Below are positions 1-64,000 of a DNA stretch of 64,000 bases, one piece after another. Where the stretch lies: contig JAESUZ010001509.1 of NCBI GenBank assembly GCA_017311185.1, forward strand, positions 19,685 through 83,684. Direction: 5' to 3'. A program made the translations under genes and the position numbers. Source of the stretch: Proteles cristata cristata. Its lineage: Eukaryota; Chordata; Mammalia; Carnivora; Hyaenidae. The stretch's first letter is position 1. The number at the start of each line of letters is the position of its first letter. The notes beneath the pieces were generated by a model. It did not search any database. It worked only from the letters and a program-made list of their open reading frames with translations, and had not been told where the DNA came from.

Positions 1-46
1 TATACTAGAAAAGCTTGCTCTAAACTACAAAGGAATACTTGTACAT

Positions 47-205
47 AAACAGGGCGACCACACGTCCCAGTTTCCCCAGAACAGTTCCAGTTTACATCTG
101 TGTCCCATTTTTACACCTATGTCCCAATCATTATTAATAGTGACTCTTTTTACCCTCAAAAGTACTGTGGTTTGGACAGTCAATAAAATAATCACCTTAT
201 TTATG
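47..205. repeat. Old MITE-like dispersed repeat (unnamed)
   Basis: The piece from cagggcgaccacacgtccc to aataatcacctta resembles a mammalian dispersed element I have seen but cannot name. Its ends are loosely inverted (agggcgacca against taaggtgatt). Confidence 0.35.
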
Positions 206-465
206 GATGAATACATATTTCCTCCTCCCATCTGTTTAAAGTCCCTTTAATCAATTTCTCATGATCAATGAATCTACTGATTTGAAACAAGACTTGTAAC
301 CTCTCTCACTTTCTAAGAACTAAGAAATGCCACAGTCAACAACCGGCACATATACTATGAAGTTATAATTCATCTTTTTAAAGTCTCACTTATGTCAAAG
401 AGCTTTCACTTATCCCTTAGAATTTACTTCTCGATGCACACGGTTGTAAACCTCTAAATGAGATT

Positions 466-492
466 TTTTTTTTTTAATGTTTTATTTATTTC

Positions 493-529
<37 letters not shown>

Positions 530-693
530 TGGTGTGAGCAGGGGAGGGTCAGAGAGAGAGGGAGACACAGAATCCGAAGCAGGCTCCAGGCTCTGAGCTA
601 GCTGTCAGCACAGAGCCCGATGAACCCACGAACTGTGAGATCATGACCTGAGCTGAAGTCGGACGCTTAACCAACTGAGCCACCCAAGTGCCC
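466..693 (-). mobile_element. CAN-SINE, older long type
   Basis: Ends gccacccaagtgccc. Flanked by the exact 12-base TSD ctaaatgagatt at 454-465 and 694-705. Sense to YEATS2. Confidence 0.92.
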
Positions 694-1807
694 CTAAATG
701 AGATTCTTAAATGGAGACTTACACATCAAAATTTCTGTACTCTGAATCCAAATCCCCACAAAATGAAGCCTATAGAACCATGTGAGTCCCCGGCAAAGGA
801 CTCCCATGGCCTCCTCCAGCCTGCTGGACCAGTCCTCCTCCTCATTACCACTTCACTGTGCAAGGCTTGGGGAACGAAGAACCCTGAAAGCTGCCCCAAA
901 ACGTCAGGGACGGATATTAAAACTGAATGTCACCTCCTTGTTTTCTAGTACAGAGATATTCCAGGCTCATCTACTTTCTTTGCCTCAGTCTTAGAATCAG
1001 CCATTTCTCCCAGGAGTCCTGTTCCTTTTTATTGGAGAATAATATTTAGAAGCTAGGTCTAGGTGCTATGTATGCCTAGATGTCCCTCTGAGTGGAGAGA
1101 GCTAAGTAATCTGTGTTCACACCAGTATCTCTAATTGTAGTCCAACACAGCAGAGTTCGTTCTGGATTTCTCCCTTTTCATATTTGTAATTCCTTTAACA
1201 GGGGAGAGATTTCTTTGATCTGCCTTGAACCTCCATGTAATCCGTCTCCTTGCCATTGCTGTCCCCTCTCTCATGTGGGTGTCCACCTTCTGCACATGCT
1301 GGGCTTCTTGAGTCTATACTTTAATGACCATTTATCAGTTGTGGATATTTTTTAGTCATTATTTGTTCTAATATTGCTTTTTTCCCTATCCTTTCCTTTG
1401 TAACTCCACTTACAGGTATGTTAGAACAATTTCTGTGCTGTGATTCTTACCCTCTTGTCTATATCTGTGCTTTATTTGGTTATATCATTCTGAACTTGTT
1501 TCTATTCATGATTTTTTTCAGCTGTATCTAACCTATTAAACTTAAATATTGAAAAAACAAAAACTGAGTGCCATCCCTCTCCACTACTGCCAGAACTAAT
1601 CCCACTTTACACCACTGTGCATCTCAGCAAACCTCTCTGGTTAGTCACCAGTACCTGGAAGTCCAGCCCCACACTGCTCTCCATTCCCGATTTGAGAGGC
1701 TACCACTTCAGCCCCTCCTCCTCCCGGCTCTTTCACCAAGCCCCCAGGAATTCCTGCTGTGGTCATTACACCCTTTAGAACCTCGACCTCTTTCAACGAC
1801 CTCTTTC

Positions 1808-2055
1808 TTTTTAATTTTTTTAAATGGTTTTCTTTCTTTCTTTTTTTTTGGTTTTATTTCTTTCTGAGAGAGAGAGGGAGACAGCGTGGGCAGGGGAGGG
1901 TCAGAGAGAGACGGAGACAGAGAATCAGAAGCAGGCTCCAGACTCTGAGCTAGCTGTCAGTACAGAGCCCGACGCGGGGCTCGAACCTACGCACCGTGAG
2001 ATCATGACCTGAGCTGAAGTCAGACGCTTAACCGACTGAGCCACCCAGGCGCCCG
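1808..2055 (-). mobile_element. CAN-SINE, older long type
   Basis: TSD ttcaacgacctctttc (1792-1807) and ttcagcgacctctttc (2056-2071), one mismatch in 16. Intact tRNA-like head with caggcgcccg. Confidence 0.93.
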
Positions 2056-2826
2056 TTCAGCGACCTCTTTCAATGTTAGTGTCTTTTTGTGGTAACTAAA
2101 CACTGAGTCCTCTGAAGATAGAACTTCTCCAGCAGCCCCTTGGCTGAAAGCTGGTTTGTTTGTTTGTTTCTTCATTTTTTAAATCTTACCTCAGTGTATG
2201 AAGGTCGGGACTAGAAGAAAAGCCTTTTTGCTCTCCAGTTTGGCTTTCAAACCATTATCCCCCCTCATTCCAGAAGAAAAGCCTGCTGGCTCCTGTTAGG
2301 ATCATGAATGACTCTGCCACCTAAGCCCTTGTTTTTCTACTTTCATTTACTGAACCCCTAGTTACTTCCCTTCACTTGCTAAAGACCGACTCCTGACTCA
2401 GTCTTGTTGTATGCCAACAACTGTCACTCTCAGTGACAGCACTGTAGATGACCTGTTTAATTCTCCAGCTTCTTAGGTACTTCATTTTCTATAGTCCGAA
2501 GATCTTTCAATTTATCTCAAGCACTCATTTTTAATGCCACAAATGGACTTTGTCATCACTAGCAATTCATTACCTCTGGAATTTTTATTTTGGACATCTA
2601 CTACCTTCTTTTTCTTCTTTCTTCTGAATCTTTTATATTTTTTCAAGTTTATTTATTTTGAGGGAGTAGGGGCAGAGAGAGGAAGGGAGGGCAAAGAGGA
2701 GGAAGAGAGAGAGAGAGAGACCGACCCAAGCAGGCTCCACACTATCAAGGCAGAGCCTAACGTGGGGCTTGAACTCATGAACCATAAGATCATGACCTGA
2801 GCCAAAATCAAGAGTTGGTAGCTTAA

Positions 2827-3052
2827 CTCTGGAAAGTGGTATGGAGATTCCTCAAAAAATTAAAAACAGAATGACTCTACAACCCACCAATTGCACTACA
2901 AGGTATTTATCCAAGGGATACAGGTATGCTGTTTCGAAGGGACACATGCACCCCAATGTTTATAGCAGCTCTATCAACAATAGCCAAAGTATGCAAAGAG
3001 CCCAAATGTCTATCAATGGATGAATGGATAAAGAAGATGTGGTGTGTGTATA

Positions 3053-3100
<48 letters not shown>

Positions 3101-3455
3101 GTATTACTCGGCAATCAAAAAGAATGAAATCTTGCCATTTGCAACTATGTGGATAGAACTGGAGGGTACAATGCTAAGTGAAATTAGTCAGAGAAGGACA
3201 AATATCATATGACTTCACTCACATGAGGACTTTAAGATATAAAACAGAAGAACAGAAAGGAAGGGAAGAAGAAGTAACAAAAACAGGGAGGGGGACAAAA
3301 CCGTAAGAGACTTTTAAATATGGAGAACAAACAGAGCGTTACTGGAGAGGGTCGGGGGGAGTGGGGTAAATGAGTATGGGGCATTAAGGAATCTACTCTT
3401 GAAATCATTGTTGCACTGTATGCTAACTTGGATGTAAACAAAAAAGAAAAAAAAA
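2827..3455 (+). mobile_element. 5'-truncated LINE-1 (3' end) inserted in a SINE
   Basis: ORF2 C-terminal sequence, then 3' UTR and an A-rich tail. TSD gttggtagcttaa (2814-2826) and gctggtggcttaa (3456-3468), 11 of 13 identical. A (CA)n tract has grown inside it. Confidence 0.87.
3056..3097. repeat. (CA)n microsatellite
   Basis: Uninterrupted CA dinucleotides within the L1 3' end, following tatacgcg. Confidence 0.97.
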
Positions 3456-3536
3456 GCTGGTGGCTTAACCACTTGAGCCACCCAGGTGCCCCTATTTTAT
3501 TTTTAATATATAAACTTGGTTCTGTAATTATTTAGG

Positions 3537-3657
3537 GTTTTTTTTTTTTTTTAGAAGATTTTATTTTTTATGTAATCTCTACACCCAACATGGGGCTCAA
3601 ACTCAACTCTGAGATTAACAGTCACATGCTGTACCAACTGAGCCAACCAGGCACCCC
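3537..3657 (-). mobile_element. CAN-SINE, short type
   Basis: Has the gattttattttttatgtaat tail part and gccaaccaggcacccc head. Decayed TSD around attattt. Confidence 0.82.
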
Positions 3658-3689
3658 TATTATTTCATTTTTAAGTTCTTTTTTTAATT

Positions 3690-3800
3690 TAATTTTTTTA
3701 TTCAAGTACAATTAACATACAGCATGTGCTTCAGGTGTACAACATAATGATTCAGACATCTGCTACCTTTTACCCTTCTAACTCACTGCCAACAATTTTT
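3690..3800 (-). mobile_element. Old L1 3' region fragment
   Basis: Segment caggtgtacaacataatgat matches the phrase seen in the larger L1 at 19660 onward. Confidence 0.5.
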
Positions 3801-4280
3801 CAGCCTCATCAAGACCTTCAAAAATTAGTAAATAGATCTAATGTCTTAGGTTTATTTTTCATGCCCTCATAGAAACAACACATCAAGGCCTAAAACACAT
3901 GCAAGGTGTTAAACTTCTGTTTGATATAGAGTACATTAGTCAAGTATATCAAAATGCTGCTGACAAATGACCATCCCAAGATTTTAAGTCTGAATACAAC
4001 CCAAAGTGGAGATAAGGTCAAATGAAAATTATCTGTCAGACCTGAAAGTAGTATCAAGAAATACCCTCTATTTCCATTACTCTTGCTAAAACACATACCC
4101 CTCTGAAACTACTTACAGACCTCTACATAAAATGTTACATGAAGATTAACATGTTTGTATATATTCCTTATAGCACTGACCCAAAAAGTTTTCTTAGAAC
4201 CAAACTCCTAATAAAATCACTAGCAAAGAACAGTTTAGTAAGAGCTGCTGCTGCAAGGGCCCCCAAACAGTATCAGTTAC

Positions 4281-60943
<56,663 letters not shown>

Positions 60944-60946
<3 letters not shown>

Positions 60947-60954
60947 GATGACAT
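60944..60954 (-). promoter_or_regulatory. Upstream out-of-frame ATG overlapping the YEATS2 start
   Basis: An ATG at 60954-60952 lies 8 bases before the main start at 60946-60944 and is out of frame with it. Read through the coding exon 1-2 junction, it stays open for 56 codons and stops inside coding exon 2. Its context is weak (C at -3, T at +4), while the main ATG has A at -3, so leaky scanning to the main start is the simplest expectation. Confidence 0.7.
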
Positions 60955-61362
60955 TCGTTTTTCACTGTGAAGGAATAATAAATAAATAAACAACACTACC
61001 TGATGCTAGTACTTATAAATATATGTACACAAACATGCAAAGAGAATAAATATTACATAATGGTGATACTCACAAGTTTCTGTGTAAACATGTACATGTC
61101 TCTGTTAAAGCCAAAAGCATAGCTAACTTCAAGTTAACATTTTAAAGAAAAAAGTCATCATTATCTGTTACAAAGGGTAGGTTTGCCTTTCAAGAGAAAA
61201 TCCTTTAACAAGGCAGCACACTGCTCAGATTTTTCAAAAGGGGCCAGTTTTTCAAAGAAGGGCACCCATAAAGAAAGGAAAGAATGAGACTTTGATGAAA
61301 ACATGGTAAAGCCCAAATAGCATCTTAGAATTTATAATTCATCCAGCATATTACAAAATATG

Positions 61363-61537
61363 AGCGGTGCCTGGGTGGCTCAGTTAAGTGTCCGACTTTG
61401 GCTCAGGTCATTATCTCACAGTTTGCAGGTTCCAGCCCCTCATCGGGCTCTATGCTGCCAGCTCAAAGCCTGGAGTCAGCTTCAGACTGTCTCCCTCTGA
61501 CTCTGCTCCTCCCCCACTCTCTCAAAAATTAAAAAAA
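61363..61537 (+). mobile_element. CAN-SINE, older type with head deletion
   Basis: Reads ggtggctcagttaagtgtcc, missing about 10 bases of the head. TSD ttacaaaatatg against taacaaaatacat. Confidence 0.88.
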
Positions 61538-61885
61538 TAACAAAATACATTTTTTAACTGTTAAAAAAAATGAGTAATATATATAGTTATGCCCTCAATA
61601 AATAATATATCATACAAATCCTCTTTTTGGTACTTAAACATGCCTGCTACATAACAGGTACTTAATAATATTGTTACTGACCATTTATCATTTTTCAAAA
61701 TGAACACACAGGCTTACATTAAGACAGCAAGTTTTCCATATGGTAAACAAGTCCTACAAATACAGGTCTTTGAACAAAACAATTCCATAAATCTTCTAGA
61801 TCTGCAGTGTCCCAATATGTTAGCAACTACCTATATATGGCTATTTGGTATTAATTAAAATTTTAAAAGTTAAAAAATTTAAACA

Positions 61886-62106
61886 GGGGCGCCTGGGTGG
61901 CTTAGTCGGTTAAGTGTCCGACTTTCGCTTAGGTCATGATCTCGCGGTTCGTGGGTTCGAGCCCCAGGTCAGGCTCTGTGCTGACTGCCAGCTCAGAGCC
62001 TGGAGCCTCTTTCAGAGTCTGTATCTCCCTCTCTCTCTGACCCTCTCCTGCTCATGCTCTCTCGCTCTCTCCTAGAAATAAATAAAAATATTTAAAAAAA
62101 CAAAAT
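61886..62106 (+). mobile_element. CAN-SINE, young type
   Basis: Young diagnostics; ends ctctctcctagaaataaata. First of three same-orientation copies. Confidence 0.92.
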
Positions 62107-62119
62107 TAAAACAAAGTTG

Positions 62120-62340
62120 GGGTGCCTGGTTGGCTCAGGCAGTTAAGCATTCAACTCTTGATCTCGGCTCAGGTAATGATCTCACAGATTGTTGGGTTCA
62201 AGACCCACATTGGCCCCAACACAACAAACTGTGAGATCATGCTTGGGATTCTGTCTCTCCTCTCTTGCCTCTCCCTTGCTGTTCTCTCACTCTCTCTCTC
62301 CCCCCACCTCTCAAGATAATAAACATAAAAAATAAAGTTA
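62120..62340 (+). mobile_element. CAN-SINE, old variant
   Basis: Head ggggtgcctggttggctcag; internal disturbance around caacacaacaaactgtgaga. Confidence 0.85.
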
Positions 62341-62359
62341 ATTAAAAATTAAAAATTCA

Positions 62360-62555
62360 GGGGGCGCCTGGGTGGCTTAGTTGGTTAAGCATCCGACTTT
62401 CGCTTAGGTCATGAGCTCGCAGTTCGTGGGTTCAAGCCCCGCGTCGGGCCCTGTGCTGACTGCCAGCTCAGAGTCTGGAGCCTGTTTCGGTCTGTGACTC
62501 CCTCTCTCTCTGACCCTCCCCTGCTCACACTGTCTCTCTCTCTCCTAGAAATTAA

Positions 62556-62569
<14 letters not shown>
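62360..62569 (+). mobile_element. CAN-SINE, young type
   Basis: Young diagnostics; ends tctctctcctagaaattaaa, then an A run leading into a TA repeat. Confidence 0.93.

Positions 62570-62570
<1 letters not shown>

Positions 62571-62609
<39 letters not shown>
62571..62609. repeat. (TA)n repeat
   Basis: About 19 TA units grown from a SINE tail. Confidence 0.96.
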
Positions 62610-62610
<1 letters not shown>

Positions 62611-62737
62611 CGACTTTCCATGGCATTCGGGGTCAGTTCCTCAGGTACAAACCCAACTGAGTGGTGCCGGCAGGAATAAAGTTGTTTCCTGAAAAGAAGA
62701 GCTTGGTGTCACAACTCTGTGCAAGAATCCTGCTACA

Positions 62738-62943
62738 GGGGCACTTGGGTGGCTCAGCTGGTTGAGTGCCCAACTTCAGCTCAGGTCATGATCCGCGCTT
62801 TGTGGGTTCAAGCCCTGCATCAGACTCTGCTGTGCTGACAGCTCAGAGCCTGGAGCCTACTTCAGATTCTGTGTCTCCCTTTGTCTCTGCCCCTCCCCCA
62901 CTCACGCTCTGTTTCTCTCTCAAAAATAAATATTAGGAAAAAA
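62738..62943 (+). mobile_element. CAN-SINE, older long type
   Basis: Exact TSD agaatcctgctaca at 62724-62737 and 62944-62957. Confidence 0.94.
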
Positions 62944-63139
62944 AGAATCCTGCTACAAAGGTACAAACTTTCAGTTATAAGATGTATACTAGGAATGTAA
63001 TGTACAACATGATTACTATAGCTAATACTGCTGTATATTATACAGAAGTTATTAAGAAGATCCTAAAAGATTTCATCACAAGGAGACTTTTGTGTGTGTG
63101 GATGTGTGAATAATTGTGAATTATTTCTCAACAAAACTG

Positions 63140-63960
63140 GAAAAAAATAATTTTAAATAGTTTGTGGTTATCTATGATGCAAATATACCTCCCAGTTGGT
63201 AGCCTGTCTTTTGGCTTATGTAAGGTGTATCTGATATAGAGAAGCCCTCCTTAATTTTATTGTAGTCAGACTTAATACTCCTCCTTTATGATTGTGTTTT
63301 TGTGTATCTTGTTTAAAGAGTCTTCCCTATCCTAAAGATATAAATATGCTCTCAATGTTTCATTTTGAAGGACTGAAAGTTTTGCTTTTTCACATTTAGG
63401 TATTTATTCCTCTGGAACTCATATTTGTGTGTGGTATGGGATAAGTACCTAATTTTATTATTTTTCCATATATAATAATATTACTTTTTCAAGAAAAAAC
63501 TGTTGTCTTATGTCTGCTATTGGATTGTTTCCCCATTACCTTGTTATGATACTGTCATGTCGAGTTTCCATGTCTCAGCTCTCCACTCTGCTCTTTACGT
63601 CTATTTGTCTATCTTTGATTTGCATCTAATTGTTCATATTACTAATTTTATAGTAAGTCTACTGCTCAGGGGAGGCAAGTTTCATTCACTTTGTTCTTGA
63701 AAATTCTCTGGGTTGTGCTGCCCCCTTGCTCTTACAACTAAAATTTAAAAACAGCTCCTCAATTAGAATAAAATGCTATTGGGATTTTAACTGGATTGGA
63801 ATCACATTGAATTTATAAATTATTTGGGGGAAATTGATATATTTTTCTGATATTAAGACTCCCTATTAATAAATATTGTATACTTTTACATTACCCAGGC
63901 TTTCTTTAATGCCTTGCAATAAAATTTTACAATTTCCTACGTGAAGGTATTGCACATCTT
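63140..63960 (-). mobile_element. Decayed LINE-1 ORF2 fragment
   Basis: Phrases attgggattttaactggatt and cacattgaatttataaatta are a decayed reverse copy of the L1 ORF2 centre. Left border uncertain. Confidence 0.6.
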
Positions 63961-63978
63961 TTGCTAAGATTACTAGGT

Positions 63979-64000
63979 ACCGAGGGGAGGGGCCAAGATG
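63979..64000 (+). mobile_element. Possible start of a LINE-1 5' UTR, cut by the window edge
   Basis: The last bases, gaggggaggggccaagatg, match the usual beginning of carnivore L1 5' UTRs, where a YY1-type caagatgg site sits near the first base. Only about 20 bases are available. Confidence 0.45.

Larger units (their letters stand above)
2642..3492 (-). mobile_element. CAN-SINE split by an L1 insertion
   Basis: The body runs 2642-2826 and the head 3456-3492 (ttgagccacccaggtgcccc). The two parts are separated by the L1 at 2827-3455 and join into one normal element. Confidence 0.88.
1..4280 (-). other. YEATS2 intron 15 (partial)
   Basis: Left edge of the window, with five SINEs and an L1 inserted in one of them. 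Nothing recognised in 706-1791 (T-rich after 1370), 2072-2640 or 3770-4280. Confidence 0.8.
60965..64000 (-). other. YEATS2 intron upstream of coding exon 1 (partial)
   Basis: Holds six SINEs, a decayed L1 near 63140-63960 and a (TA)n tract. Nothing recognised in 60966-61350 or 61551-61885. No CpG island or promoter signature is visible, so exon 1 lies beyond 64000. In humans, TTTTA/TTTCA expansions in YEATS2 intron 1 cause familial adult myoclonic epilepsy type 4; no run of that pentamer is seen in the part available here. Confidence 0.85.

Noticed and set aside
3056..3097. CRISPR-like or satellite array
   Set aside because: The only tandem repeats are microsatellites. No direct repeats with spacers exist in the window.
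60965..64000. TTTTA/TTTCA pentamer repeat of human YEATS2 intron 1
   Set aside because: I looked for TAAAA or TGAAA runs in this part of the upstream intron and saw none. The (TA)n at 62571 is a different unit.

Overview
The window is 64 kb of a carnivoran nuclear genome, and its dispersed repeats point to a cat-like (feliform, probably felid) species. About 65 tRNA-Lys-derived CAN-SINE copies are present, with the feliform body that starts near ggcgcctgggtggct and carries an RNA polymerase III B-box-like gggttcgagcc. No bacterial-style genes, CRISPR arrays or stable RNA genes are present. This is ordinary intron-rich mammalian DNA.

One gene is present, on the minus strand: the 5' half of YEATS2. 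It encodes the YEATS-domain subunit of the ATAC (ADA2A-containing) histone acetyltransferase complex. Fifteen coding exons are placed from the start codon at 60946 down to 4281, each bounded by AG and GT. The reading frame stays open across all junctions and gives 735 codons plus one base, about half of a protein that is roughly 1,420 residues in human. The YEATS domain (about residues 202-347) is complete here. The later exons, including the histone-fold region, lie left of position 1. The non-coding first exon and promoter lie right of position 64000.

The rest is intron packed with repeats. I sort the SINEs into three groups: 'young' (ending cctagaaataaat, gctgactgcc in the body), 'older long' (ending tctcaaaaataaac or tctcagaaataaat), and 'short' (about 100 bp, ending gattacttaaaaataaaatctt). 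Many carry clear target-site duplications (TSDs). LINE-1 pieces range from decayed (19660-22676, 23935-25500, 38405-44170, 45440-48440) to recent, with TSDs still readable (27605-27907, 34543-35528, 38585-39042, 48454-48593). MIR, L2, one MLT1-type LTR and one Tigger-like DNA transposon are also present.

Layout by region: 1-16 kb holds coding exons 12-15 and SINEs nearly all on the minus strand; 16-33 kb holds coding exons 7-11, two decayed L1s and mostly plus-strand SINEs; 33-50 kb is the large intron 5 plus intron 6, full of nested L1 and SINE; 50-61 kb holds coding exons 1-5; 61-64 kb is the upstream intron, which ends in what looks like the first bases of an L1 5' end. I found no novel biological system. 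The points most worth checking are an upstream ORF that overlaps the YEATS2 start, a tandem splice acceptor, inverted SINEs around an essential YEATS exon, and the SINE orientation and tail-insertion patterns.
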